Assembly (NCBI RefSeq): GCF_018717645.1
Contig: NZ_JAFLHG010000020.1
Span: forward strand, 1 to 32,162
Direction of reading: 5' to 3'
DNA length: 32,162 nt
Origin: Microbacterium flavum
Lineage (GTDB): Bacteria; Actinomycetota; Actinomycetes; Actinomycetales; Microbacteriaceae
The translations under genes and the position numbers were made by a program. Position 1 is the first letter of the stretch, and each line of letters starts with the position of its first letter. This document shows, piece by piece, positions 14,405 through 21,799 of the stretch. A model generated the notes under the pieces. It was not told where the DNA came from. It saw only the letters and a program-made list of their open reading frames with translations, and ran no database searches.

Positions 14405-15280
14405 TCAGCCTGCGCACCAGTCGCTGACCCAGGTCAGCAGGCGCGCGGTGAGGTCGGGCGGCGCTGCGAGCAGGAACTGGCCGACCTCACCGTCGACCAC
14501 GACGTCGACCGCGAACACCGTGCCCCGTTTGTTCTCCTGCACGGCGTGCGGGTCGCACCGCGCGGGCAGGATCCGCAGCGGGATGCTGCGCGCCGCGCCG
14601 TCGGCGCGGATGCCGCTGTCGCCGAGCGGCAGCACGCCGTCCGCGAGCCCCTCGAAGGTCAGCAGGTTGGTCTCTCGGATGTCGACGAGGGTGACCGCGG
14701 CACCCGCGCCCGATTTCCCTGCCGAGGGCGCGATCGTCAGCTCGAGGGTCGCCGGAGTACTCGGGCTGGACGGGGTGAAGACGCCGAACGAGACGTCCCC
14801 CGCGGCCGCGACCGCCTGGGCGACGCAGTCGCGGCGGTGCACCTCGTCCAGGAACGGGAAGAGCTCGGGCGCGGCCACCACGGCGGTGCCGGAGCGTCCG
14901 CCCGTCTCGTAGTCGAAGGTCACGGTGGAGATCGGATCGGCGCCGCCGGGGCATGCGGCATCCGGCAGCTGCACGCGGATGTCGGCCGTCGCGCCCGCCG
15001 CGAGCGCGGAGGTGCGCGGCACGACCCGGGTGGCCGACGCCGCGAACCGCGGGTCGTCGAGGCGCACCTCCCCCACCTCCAGCGGCGCGTCGGACCCGTT
15101 GTGGATGCGGAGCTCGGCCTGCCGGCCGGCCACGTCCGAGCGCTGCTGCGTCACGACGACGGTCACGCCGTCCGGCGGTCCGGGCGGCGTGGCGCCCGAC
15201 GGGGCGGGCGGGGCGGGAGCCGTGCAGCCCGTCAGCGCCGCCAGTGCGACGAGCAGCGCAGCGGCCGCGCGGAACTGCAT
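14405..15280 (-). CDS. Secreted lipoprotein of unknown function
   Basis: A 291-residue protein with a signal peptide (MQFRAAAALLVALAALTGC) and a clean lipobox ending at C19, so it should be lipid-anchored outside the membrane. A proline/threonine-rich linker follows at about 20-37. The mature part is beta-rich, with phrases such as AELRIHNGSDAPLEVGEVRLDDPRF resembling Ig-like folds, and paired cysteines (ACPGG, RRDCVAQ, ARCDPH, DWCAG) that could form disulfides. I do not recognise a family. The ATG at 15280 gives the signal peptide; no strong SD is visible, and longer frames upstream lack it. It lies 85 bases after the MenC-like gene and may be cotranscribed with it. Confidence 0.78.
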   Translation of the reverse strand: MQFRAAAALLVALAALTGCTAPAPPAPSGATPPGPPDGVTVVVTQQRSDVAGRQAELRIHNGSDAPLEVGEVRLDDPRFAASATRVVPRTSALAAGATADIRVQLPDAACPGGADPISTVTFDYETGGRSGTAVVAAPELFPFLDEVHRRDCVAQAVAAAGDVSFGVFTPSSPSTPATLELTIAPSAGKSGAGAAVTLVDIRETNLLTFEGLADGVLPLGDSGIRADGAARSIPLRILPARCDPHAVQENKRGTVFAVDVVVDGEVGQFLLAAPPDLTARLLTWVSDWCAG

Positions 15281-15365
15281 CCGCGCGCCGCGCCGACGGC
15301 CGCTGAGCCCTCTGCCGCGCCCCTCGCGGCCCCGATCCGGCGGAGTTCTGCACACGGCGAGATCC

Positions 15366-16499
15366 TCACCGGCGCAGTTCGACCCGGTCGATCGTGACGT
15401 CGTCCAGGGCGATCGGGTCGATGTCGATGCCGAGCCCGGGCCCGGTCGGCACGCGGACGTGGCCGTCCTCGAGGACGATCGGATCGGTGACGATGTCGCG
15501 CGTGTAGAAGCGATCGGAGGCGGAGACGTCGCCCGGAAGGGTGAACCCCGGCAGGGCGGCGAGCGCCGCGTTGGCCGCGCGGCCGATGCCCGTCTCGAGC
15601 ATTCCGCCGCACCAGACGGGCACGCCGGCCTCACGGCAGAGGTCGTGGATCCGCACCGCCTCGAGGTAGCCTCCGACGCGTCCCGCCTTGATGTTGATGA
15701 CGGACGCCGAGCCGAGGGCGAGCGCGTCGGCGGCGGCTTTGAGCGAGGTGATCGACTCGTCGAGGCAGACCGGGGTGCGCAGGCGCCGAGCGAGCGCGGC
15801 GTGGTCGACGAGGTCGTCCTCCTGCAGCGGCTGCTCGATCAGGAGCAGGTCGAACCGGTCGAGCTCGGCGAGCAGGTCGGCGTCGGCCAGCGTGTAGGCG
15901 GAGTTGGCATCCACCTGCAGTCGGATGCCGCCGAACGCGTCGCGCACGGCGGCTGTGTCGGCGAGGTCGCGGCCGGGCTTGATCTTGATCTTGATGCGCA
16001 CGTAGCCCTGGTCGAGGTAGCCGCCGACCGCCTCGACGAGGGCGTCGGGGTCGCGCTGGATGCCGACGGAGACCCCGCTCGGCACGCGGTCCACCGTCGC
16101 GCCCAGGTATTCGCCGAGCGGACGGCTCTCGGCCCGCAGCGCCGCGTCGAGGACGGCGAGTTCGAGGCCGGCCTTGACCATGCGGTGCCCGACGACGGGC
16201 TCGAGGAGGCGGGGGACGTCATCCGGCGCGAGGGTCCGTGCGTCGAGCAGCGCCGGAGCGAGGAAGCGCTGCGCGACATCCCACGCGCCGTGCGTGTATT
16301 CGCTGGAGTAGTACGGCTCCGCCGAGGTGACGATCTCGCCCCAGCCGTCGCCGTCCGTGGTGCGGGCGCGGACCACGATGACCTCGCGGACGCTCTCGGT
16401 GCCGAACGAGGTCGTGAACGGGCTGACCAGCGGCAGGTGGAGGACGCGCAGCTCGATCGCCTCGAGGGTGACCGGAGCGGCGGGGCGGGAGATCGGCAT
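15366..16499 (-). CDS. menC: Enolase-superfamily o-succinylbenzoate synthase / N-succinylamino acid racemase (type 2)
   Basis: A 377-residue muconate-lactonising-type enzyme of the NSAR/OSBS subfamily. The catalytic RIKIKIKPG carries lysines at 170, 172 and 174; metal ligands are D in LQVDANSAY, E in LLIEQPL and D in CLDESI, and the second catalytic lysine is in NIKAGRVGG. Both reactions of this subfamily use this site: dehydration to o-succinylbenzoate in menaquinone synthesis, or racemisation of N-succinyl amino acids. No men genes are adjacent, and the type-2 family is often associated with an amino-acid N-acyltransferase, so racemisation is a real alternative and the menC symbol is only conventional. 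ATG 16499 has a TACCCT box 6 bases upstream. The inverted-repeat element copy 2 lies in the gap before it. Confidence 0.85.
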   Translation of the reverse strand: MPISRPAAPVTLEAIELRVLHLPLVSPFTTSFGTESVREVIVVRARTTDGDGWGEIVTSAEPYYSSEYTHGAWDVAQRFLAPALLDARTLAPDDVPRLLEPVVGHRMVKAGLELAVLDAALRAESRPLGEYLGATVDRVPSGVSVGIQRDPDALVEAVGGYLDQGYVRIKIKIKPGRDLADTAAVRDAFGGIRLQVDANSAYTLADADLLAELDRFDLLLIEQPLQEDDLVDHAALARRLRTPVCLDESITSLKAAADALALGSASVINIKAGRVGGYLEAVRIHDLCREAGVPVWCGGMLETGIGRAANAALAALPGFTLPGDVSASDRFYTRDIVTDPIVLEDGHVRVPTGPGLGIDIDPIALDDVTIDRVELRR

Positions 16500-16505
16500 G
16501 GCGAC

Positions 16506-16511
16506 AGGGTA
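16506..16511 (-). promoter_or_regulatory. -10 box of the menC-like gene, leaderless geometry
   Basis: TACCCT on the minus strand is 6 bases before the ATG at 16499. Confidence 0.5.
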
Positions 16512-16566
16512 CGCCCGCGGCGACCTCCGGCCCGCCGGGCGCGGGCTGTGAGGGGCGCCGCGCGCC

Positions 16567-16636
16567 GCGAAAGCAGGGCCGATCGCGCCTCGAGGGGTGC
16601 GCCGCACCCCGGGGCGAGGATCGGCCCTGCTTCCGG
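16567..16636. repeat. Dispersed 70-base inverted-repeat element, copy 2
   Basis: CGAAAGCAGGGCCGATC at 16568-16584 pairs with 16619-16635 at 16 of 17 positions, over a loop of about 33 bases that itself contains a small GGGGTGCG/GCACCCC hairpin. The arm sequence and loop length match copy 1 at 8022. It lies in the 183-base gap between the PEP-mutase-family gene and the menC-like gene, both on the minus strand. Confidence 0.7.
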
Positions 16637-16682
16637 AACGTCTCGCGGGCCGAAGGCATCGGCCCGCGGACCAGACCGGCCG

Positions 16683-17456
16683 TCAGTTGAGAGGGCGCGT
16701 CCCCTCGGGCAGGCCGCCGCCGGCGTGCACGTCGCGGACGAGGTCTTGGAGGGCGGTCAGGGCGACGCGCTGGCTCCACGGTCCGTACGAGACGCGGGCG
16801 ACGCCCAGCTCCTGCAGCCGCGCGAGCGGGAGGGATCCGGGGACGCCGATCATGGTGAGCCGCTGCGGGCCGAACGCATCCACGAGCGTCGTCACCTGCG
16901 CCTCGTCGAGGAGACCCGGCACGAACACGACCGGGGCCCCGGCATCGAGGTACGCACGGCCGCGGGTCACGGCGTCGGCGAGGTCCTCCTCGGGCGAGCG
17001 GTCGCCGCCGCGCACGAACGCATCGGTGCGCGCGTTGAGGACGAAGCGGATGCCTTCGGCCTCGCCGGCGCGCATCGCCGCCTCCACGCCGCGCACCGCC
17101 TCGTCGAGCGGCTTCAGCTGGTCCTCGATGTTCGCACCGACGATGCCGACGCCGATGGCGCGTCGGACGGTCTCGCCGATGTCTCCGTACCCCGCCTCGA
17201 GGTCGGCGGAGACCGGTATATCGACGGCGTCGACGATGCGGGCGATCATCTGCAGGTGCAGGTCGAGCGGGATGTTCTCGCCGTCGTCGTACCCGAAGGT
17301 CGCGGCGATCGAGTGGCTCGCGGTCGCGAGCGCGGTCGTCCCCGGCTCGGAGGCGACGACGGCTGCCGAGACGGCATCCCACACATTCACGACGGTGAGG
17401 ATCTCGGATGCCTCGTGCAGGCTCAGCAGGCGTTCGGCGTCAGTGCGGACGGTCAT
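16683..17456 (-). CDS. Isocitrate lyase / PEP mutase family protein
   Basis: A 257-residue TIM-barrel protein of the ICL/PEP mutase superfamily. It has NVWDAVSAAVV near 24-34, ATASHSIAATFGYDDGE near 44-60, the metal-binding VSADLEAGYGD near 81-91 and GANIEDQ near 110, and the barrel end VARVSYGPW. The KKCGH cysteine motif of isocitrate and methylisocitrate lyases is missing, so it belongs to the broad oxaloacetate-hydrolase/phosphonomutase-like group, whose members cleave or rearrange small 2-oxo or phosphono acids. No phosphonate genes are nearby, so the substrate is unknown. AGGAG lies 7 bases before the ATG. Neighbours are ohr and the menC-like gene in the same direction. Confidence 0.88.
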   Translation of the reverse strand: MTVRTDAERLLSLHEASEILTVVNVWDAVSAAVVASEPGTTALATASHSIAATFGYDDGENIPLDLHLQMIARIVDAVDIPVSADLEAGYGDIGETVRRAIGVGIVGANIEDQLKPLDEAVRGVEAAMRAGEAEGIRFVLNARTDAFVRGGDRSPEEDLADAVTRGRAYLDAGAPVVFVPGLLDEAQVTTLVDAFGPQRLTMIGVPGSLPLARLQELGVARVSYGPWSQRVALTALQDLVRDVHAGGGLPEGTRPLN

Positions 17457-17525
17457 GGGGGTGCTCCTACGGGTCGGGTCAGGTCGGTCGGGTGGGAATC
17501 GAGGTCGGGTGAGCCGCGCGCGGGA

Positions 17526-17948
17526 TCAGTCGTCGACGACGGTGACCGTCACGTCGATGTTGCCCCGGGTGGCGTTCGAGTACGGGCACACCTGGTGTGC
17601 GGCATCCGCGAGCTGCTGGGCGACATCGTGGTCGACGTCGGGGATGTTGACCTCGAGTTCGACGGCGAGACCGAATCCGCCCTGGCCGTTCGGGCCGATC
17701 CCGACGCGCGAACCGACCGAGGAGCCCTCGATCGCGACCTTCTGGGCCCGAGCGACCGACTGCAGGGCGCTGTGGAAGCAGGCGGCGTACCCCGCCGCGA
17801 AGAGCAGTTCGGGGTTCGGCGCCCCGCCGGTGCCGCCCATCTCCTTCGGAACGCGCACATCGACGTCGAGGATGCCGTCGGCTGTGCGCACGTGGCCGTT
17901 GCGGCCGCCGCCGGTGGCGAGTGCTTCTGCGGTGTAGAGGATGTCCAT
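17526..17948 (-). CDS. ohr: Organic hydroperoxide reductase Ohr
   Basis: A 140-residue OsmC/Ohr-fold thiol peroxidase that reduces organic and fatty-acid hydroperoxides. The two catalytic cysteines are present: C57 in YAACFHSAL and C121 in VCPYSNATRGN, and the conserved N-terminal arginine (R16) is in place. PNPELLFAAGYAAC is the Ohr rather than the OsmC version. AAAGGA lies 6 bases before the ATG at 17948. It follows ohrR on the same strand; the 106-base gap is C-rich and can fold a GCCCGG/CCGGGC hairpin at 17965-17981 near the ribosome site. Regulation is expected through OhrR binding the operator at 18516. Confidence 0.95.
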   Translation of the reverse strand: MDILYTAEALATGGGRNGHVRTADGILDVDVRVPKEMGGTGGAPNPELLFAAGYAACFHSALQSVARAQKVAIEGSSVGSRVGIGPNGQGGFGLAVELEVNIPDVDHDVAQQLADAAHQVCPYSNATRGNIDVTVTVVDD

Positions 17949-18054
17949 GGGATTCCTTTCGGTGGCCCGGTCGTGCCGGGCACGTGGTCGCGCGAGTCGC
18001 GCGGGGTGGGGTCGGGAGCGGGCGGGCGGGGGTGGATGGGGCGGCCCGTCGCCG

Positions 18055-18504
18055 TCAGGCGGCGGTACGGAGGTCGGATGCCAGTGCGCGCATGTTCGCG
18101 GTGATCGCGGCGAGCTGGTCGAGGAGGTCGCGAAGGCTCCGGCCGCTGTCGACGAACGCGGGAACGAGGCATCCGGCGGCTTCGACGACCTCGTCGTGGA
18201 CGGTGCGGCCGGCGTCAGTGAGCCCCACAAGGACGACGCGCTCATCGCCCTGGTCACGGCGACGGTCGACGAGGCCGCGGTCGGCGAGCCGTCTCAGAAG
18301 CGGGGAGAGGGTGCCCGAGTCGAGCCCCAGCTCGTCGCCGAGCTGGCCGACGGTGCGCTCTCCCGTCGCGAGGACGACCAGGGCGAGGTACTGGGGGTAG
18401 GTGAGCTTCCAGGGCTTCAGCACTTCGCGGTAGGCCTGCGTCGTCGCGTGCGAGGCGGTGTACATCGCGAAGCAGACGAAGTCATCGACGGCGGGGCTGG
18501 TCAT
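18055..18504 (-). CDS. ohrR: OhrR, MarR-family organic-peroxide sensor and repressor
   Basis: A 149-residue MarR-type winged-helix regulator. The reactive cysteine of the OhrR group is C11 in FVCFAMYTASH, and the conserved KLTYPQYLALVVL and the GLDSGTLSPLLRRLADRGLVDRRRDQGDERVV recognition helix and wing follow. When the cysteine is oxidised by an organic peroxide, the dimer releases DNA. The next gene, ohr, is the expected target. ATG 18504 was chosen because an AACCAT box lies 7 bases upstream with a TTGCGC at 17 bases, so the mRNA would be leaderless; another in-frame ATG is at 18513. Its operator overlaps its own promoter, so it is autoregulated. Confidence 0.93.
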   Translation of the reverse strand: MTSPAVDDFVCFAMYTASHATTQAYREVLKPWKLTYPQYLALVVLATGERTVGQLGDELGLDSGTLSPLLRRLADRGLVDRRRDQGDERVVLVGLTDAGRTVHDEVVEAAGCLVPAFVDSGRSLRDLLDQLAAITANMRALASDLRTAA

Positions 18505-18515
18505 GAATGTCATGG

Positions 18516-18540
18516 TTGCACACAATTGAATTGTGCGCAA
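18516..18540 (-). promoter_or_regulatory. OhrR operator overlapping the ohrR promoter
   Basis: A 25-base near-perfect palindrome. The arms TTGCGCACAATT and AATTGTGTGCAA match at 11 of 12 positions around a central C. The minus-strand -35 (TTGCGC, 18540-18535) lies within it and the -10 (AACCAT, 18517-18512) starts at its other end, so bound OhrR would block RNA polymerase. It is the AT-richest palindrome in the window. Confidence 0.8.
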
Positions 18541-18585
18541 TCAATTTGCCGGCGGCACACGAGCGCCGAGAGACGCGGCCTCCGA

Positions 18586-18591
18586 TAGCGT
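18586..18591 (+). promoter_or_regulatory. -10 box of the membrane protein gene at 18599, leaderless geometry
   Basis: TAGCGT is followed by 7 bases and the GTG at 18599. The OhrR operator lies 45-60 bases further upstream and could also affect this divergent promoter. Confidence 0.45.
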
Positions 18592-18598
18592 CGACGAC

Positions 18599-19255
18599 GT
18601 GACAGGACCGTCGAGGGGGATGACGCAGCCGGCGACGTCGGCGACGCGCCCCGGGCGCGGCCTGAGCCCGGCCGTCGCCGTGGTGGTCGGCGCCGTGCTG
18701 GCATTCCTCATCGCCCCTGCATCCGTGGGACTCTTCCGCGAAGCCCTTCACAACAACTGCTCGTGGGGCATCGGCGGCGCGTGGGGCCACGAGGGCACCT
18801 GGGCGTGCGGAGACGGCATCGGATACCTCGGCGTGGCGTTCGGCATCGGCGGGGTGTCGGCGCTTCTCCTTCTCGCCGGGCTCCTCGCGGCCATAGCCCC
18901 ACCCACACGGGGACGCACGGCCACGTATCTGACCCTCGCCGCGATCTCCCTGGGGTGGTTCGCCTGGTGGAGCTTCTCCAGCACCGTCGCCTACACGGGG
19001 CCACGACCGGCAGGCGAGACGGGCGCTGGCCTGTGGATGGCCGTCGTGCTCCCCGGGCTCGCACTGTGCTCGCTCGGACTCTTTGTGGGGGCCATGGGCT
19101 GCCTGACGCGGCGTCGATGGTCGTCGGCGGCAGTGTGGAGCGGCGTGGGCCTGATGGTGATGGGCACCGCCCTTCAGCCCGGCATCGGCATCGCGACCGC
19201 CGTGTCCGCCGGGATGCTGGCAGCAGCCGCGACCGGTGGAGGAAGGGCGCGCTGA
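18599..19255 (+). CDS. Uncharacterised integral membrane protein
   Basis: A 218-residue protein with about five hydrophobic segments, roughly 22-42, 75-100, 110-130, 145-168 and 178-205. The first extracytoplasmic loop contains two cysteines (NNCSWG and WACGDG) that could form a disulfide. No family is recognised. GTG 18599 is favoured because a TAGCGT box lies 7 bases upstream; an ATG at 18620 directly abuts a GAGGGGG tract with no spacer, which is unfavourable for a ribosome-binding site. It is divergent from ohrR and is followed 29 bases later by the AlkD-like gene. Confidence 0.7.
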   Translation: MTGPSRGMTQPATSATRPGRGLSPAVAVVVGAVLAFLIAPASVGLFREALHNNCSWGIGGAWGHEGTWACGDGIGYLGVAFGIGGVSALLLLAGLLAAIAPPTRGRTATYLTLAAISLGWFAWWSFSSTVAYTGPRPAGETGAGLWMAVVLPGLALCSLGLFVGAMGCLTRRRWSSAAVWSGVGLMVMGTALQPGIGIATAVSAGMLAAAATGGGRAR

Positions 19256-19284
19256 GCAGCTCCCGGCCGAGTGAGGATGGAGGG

Positions 19285-19794
19285 GTGGAATCCGAACCGG
19301 CCGCCTTCATCGATCGCACGTTGCGGGCGGAGGCGTCGGAATGGCGGACGTGGGCGGATGGGGATGCCTCCGTCGGCGGATTGGGCGTCTACGGCGCATC
19401 GGTCGGAGCGATCCGCGGCACCGTCCGCGATGCCCTGCGTCGGCATCGAGGTCTCTCGCATGACGACATCACGGCCCTCGCCGCCGAACTGTGGGCGGTG
19501 CCGGTGTTCGATCGCCGGTTCGCGGCGATCGTGCTGCTGCAGGGTCAGGTCGACGTGCTCACGGGCAAAGACCTCACCCGGATCGAGGGATTCCTCCGGG
19601 ATGCACGCGCCGCGCGCCTCATCGAGCCGCTCACCCTCGACGTGGTGCGCCCCCTGCTCGCGCGGCTCGGCGGAGCCGAAGCCGACCGTGCGCAGCGCAT
19701 CGTCGCCCGCTGGTCGATCTCCGACTCCGAGAGCCTCATCGTCGCCGCGGCCCTCCTGAGAGAGCCCGGCCGCCGGCCGACTCCGAGCGGGTGA
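19285..19794 (+). CDS. Short, degenerate AlkD-like DNA alkylation repair protein
   Basis: A 169-residue alpha-helical protein whose first half resembles the HEAT-like AlkD family: VYGASVGAIRGTVRDALRRHRGLSHDDITALAAELWAVPVFDRRFAAIVLLQ matches the family's VxxPxLRxLAK...H...LWxxxxxExRxxAxxLL pattern. AlkD excises alkylated purines and normally has about 220-240 residues with Trp, Asp and Arg in the active cleft. Here the WxxVD region reads ARLIEPLTLDVV, and the DxxWxRRAAL helix reads DSESLIVAAAL, so the Trp, Asp and Arg are missing and the later HEAT repeats are absent. The start GTG 19285 has a GAGGAT 6 bases upstream. It may be a decayed gene or a repurposed binding protein. Confidence 0.55.
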   Translation: MESEPAAFIDRTLRAEASEWRTWADGDASVGGLGVYGASVGAIRGTVRDALRRHRGLSHDDITALAAELWAVPVFDRRFAAIVLLQGQVDVLTGKDLTRIEGFLRDARAARLIEPLTLDVVRPLLARLGGAEADRAQRIVARWSISDSESLIVAAALLREPGRRPTPSG

Positions 19795-19833
19795 GCCCAT
19801 CGCCGACGAGGCATCGGCCCGGCATCCGCGCCG

Positions 19834-20460
19834 TCAGTCGCGCAGGAACTCCGGCCGCACCTCGGCGACGCCGTCGAGTTCGTCGCGAAGCTGCGCGACC
19901 AGTTCGAGCCCTCGCTCGTACCATCCCTCGGGCTCAGGATCGTCCACGCCGCGCGTCTGCCACGCCTCGTTCCACTCGTACAGCGAGGCGCTCAACTCCG
20001 GCGTCAGACCGAGGTCGGGTCCGGCGAGGTGGTACTCGTCGGAGAAGTTCTCCCAGAGCGGCCAGCCTCGGACCCACTCGGGGAACACCCGGATGAGCCG
20101 CTGCCCGTCGGGAAGGACGACCGGCTCGCCGAGGCGGTGGCGCGCCGCCAGATACCGGTCCTGCATCTGTCGTCGACGTCGCCACTCCCGTGCGGATCCG
20201 GGCGGATCGTTGTAGTCCATCCCCGAGAGCCAGATCAGTCCGCGCAGGCCGCGCGTGTCGTTCTCCACCAGCGCCAGCGACCAGAGCCGCTCGCCGCGCC
20301 CCGCGAGACCGTCGGCGGTCTCGAGCGCTTCCTCGACCGTGGCATCCTCGAGATCGAAGGTCTTCACGGCATTGCCGGCGCCCTCGAAGACGTAGATCCG
20401 GTAGCGGGCGTCATCCCGCTCCCAGGCGGAATCCCGCTCGTCGACCTCGGACCCGCGCAT
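19834..20460 (-). CDS. Hypothetical protein
   Basis: A 208-residue soluble, acidic protein rich in Trp, Tyr, Arg and Glu. I do not recognise a domain. The N-terminal half (YRIYVFEGAGNAVKTFDLEDATVEEALETADGLAGRGERLWSLALVE) looks like an alpha/beta unit; the C-terminal half has many aromatic residues (EWVRGWPLWENFSDEYHLAG). It has good coding statistics and is the last gene of a minus-strand run that begins with the histidine kinase. A TACGGT box 6 bases before the ATG suggests that it can also be transcribed alone. Its frame ends 39 bases before the convergent AlkD-like gene's stop. Confidence 0.7.
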   Translation of the reverse strand: MRGSEVDERDSAWERDDARYRIYVFEGAGNAVKTFDLEDATVEEALETADGLAGRGERLWSLALVENDTRGLRGLIWLSGMDYNDPPGSAREWRRRRQMQDRYLAARHRLGEPVVLPDGQRLIRVFPEWVRGWPLWENFSDEYHLAGPDLGLTPELSASLYEWNEAWQTRGVDDPEPEGWYERGLELVAQLRDELDGVAEVRPEFLRD

Positions 20461-20466
20461 CCGGCC

Positions 20467-20472
20467 ACCGTA
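20467..20472 (-). promoter_or_regulatory. -10 box of the hypothetical gene at 20460, leaderless geometry
   Basis: TACGGT on the minus strand is followed by 6 bases and the ATG at 20460. Confidence 0.45.
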
Positions 20473-20486
20473 CAGCGGAGCAGCAC

Positions 20487-21368
20487 TCAGCCGAGGCTGA
20501 AGCCCCCGTCGCTCGTGAGGACCTGACCCACGATCCAGCTGCCGGCGGAGGTGCTCAGCCAGCCGATGAGCTCAGCGGGATCGGCGGGCGCTCCGACCCT
20601 CCCGAAGGGGGTCTCGGCGAGGAACCGATCCATCTCCTCGAGCGACCGATCGGTCGTGTCCGGGTCGAGGTATCCCGTATTGACGGGTCCGGGGTTCACG
20701 GTGTTCACGATGATGCCCAGCTCCAGCAATTCGGCGGCGACCGTCGGCGTGAGACCGGCCAACGCCGCCTTGCTCGCCGCATACGCGACCTCCCCGCGCA
20801 TCGGTCCGTGGATCTGCCCGGACGTCATCCAGAACACGTGACCCTGCGGCTCGGGGTACGGCTTCCCCCCGACGATCCGGTCGCCGGGCCGGCGCGGCGC
20901 AGAGGTCGTCGACGCGCGCAGGCGTGCGAACTCGGCGGTCAGCAGCAGCGTGGCGCGGGCGTTCACATCCCAAAACGCATCGAGCCGCTCGGGCGTCATG
21001 TCCAGGATGCTGCCGTCGTCGCCGCTCTTGGCGTGATTGCAGACGAGGATGTCGAGCGCGCCCGTGAGAGAGGTCGCTGCAGCGATCACCTCGAGGGCCG
21101 ACCGCGGATCGGCGAGATCGGCGCCGACGTCGGCGAACCGGGCGTCGGGTGTGAGGGCGGATCGGATGCCGGACCTCACCGCCTCCAGGTCGTCACCACC
21201 CCACGGCTGGTCGAGGTCGTGCGGACGATGGTGATGGATCATCACATGCGCGCCGAGCGAAGCGAGCTTCGCGGCCACGGCGTAGCCGATGCCGCGACGG
21301 CGCGAGACGCCGGTCACGAGGGCGGTCTTGCCCGCAAGCGGCAGGGTCTGAGGTGCGGAAGCGTGCAT
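20487..21368 (-). CDS. Short-chain dehydrogenase/reductase (SDR)
   Basis: A 293-residue NAD(P)-dependent oxidoreductase. It has the nucleotide-binding TGVSRRRGIGYAVAAKL near 19-35, ILVCNHAKSG near 105, the catalytic Ser in WMTSGQIHG, and the YxxxK pair in VAYAASKAAL; the end GSWIVGQVLTSDGGFSLG is typical of FabG-like classical SDRs. The TGVSRRRGIG glycine motif with three arginines suggests NADPH. The substrate is not predictable. GAAGGAAGG lies 6-7 bases before ATG 21368, which sets the start over upstream ATGs. It follows the small unknown gene by 14 bases, so they probably share a transcript. Confidence 0.9.
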   Translation of the reverse strand: MHASAPQTLPLAGKTALVTGVSRRRGIGYAVAAKLASLGAHVMIHHHRPHDLDQPWGGDDLEAVRSGIRSALTPDARFADVGADLADPRSALEVIAAATSLTGALDILVCNHAKSGDDGSILDMTPERLDAFWDVNARATLLLTAEFARLRASTTSAPRRPGDRIVGGKPYPEPQGHVFWMTSGQIHGPMRGEVAYAASKAALAGLTPTVAAELLELGIIVNTVNPGPVNTGYLDPDTTDRSLEEMDRFLAETPFGRVGAPADPAELIGWLSTSAGSWIVGQVLTSDGGFSLG

Positions 21369-21382
21369 GGTCGAGCCTTCCT

Positions 21383-21799
21383 TCACCCCCGCGAGAGGGT
21401 GAACCCATCCGGGTCGCCCGGCCGGGGCGGCCGCAGTCGCGGGGGCAGCGGCCACGGCACCACGAACCGCTCGCTGGCGGCCGACATGTCGCCGTAGTCC
21501 TCCGCCTTCACGACGATGCGGTCGGGCGTGACCTCCACCATCCGCACGCGCAGGGGCGCCACCCCCTCGCGCTCGAGCATCCAGGGGTCGGCGAGGAAGG
21601 CGAGACCGTGCGCCTCGAGTGCCGCCTCGGCCTCCAGCCAGTCGACGGATGCTGTGACCTCCCGCCCCAGCACGTCGACCGCCGTCCAGTCCTCTCCCGC
21701 CGCCTCAACCCCGTCCGCGGGCCGGATCCAGCCGACCAGCTCGCCGTCCTCGCGGCGGTGCGGGGTCCATCCGGACCGGTCGCCCGCGTCCGCGTCCAT
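21383..21799 (-). CDS. Small hypothetical protein coupled to the GNAT gene
   Basis: A 138-residue soluble protein with Trp-rich strands (GWTPHRREDGELVGWIRPADG, DWTAVDVLGREVTASVDWLEAE) and a likely beta-barrel or jelly-roll tail (PLRVRMVEVTPDRIVVKAEDYGDM). It resembles small actinobacterial proteins of unknown function. The ATG shares its A with the TGA of the upstream GNAT (TGATG), so translation is coupled, and the SDR gene follows 14 bases later. The coupling suggests that it works with the GNAT or SDR. I cannot assign a function. Confidence 0.72.
   Translation of the reverse strand: MDADAGDRSGWTPHRREDGELVGWIRPADGVEAAGEDWTAVDVLGREVTASVDWLEAEAALEAHGLAFLADPWMLEREGVAPLRVRMVEVTPDRIVVKAEDYGDMSAASERFVVPWPLPPRLRPPRPGDPDGFTLSRG

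Noticed and set aside
14925..18104. A 1059-codon plus-strand ORF
   Set aside because: It runs antisense through the lipoprotein, menC-like, PEP-mutase and ohr genes, all of which have clear motifs on the minus strand.
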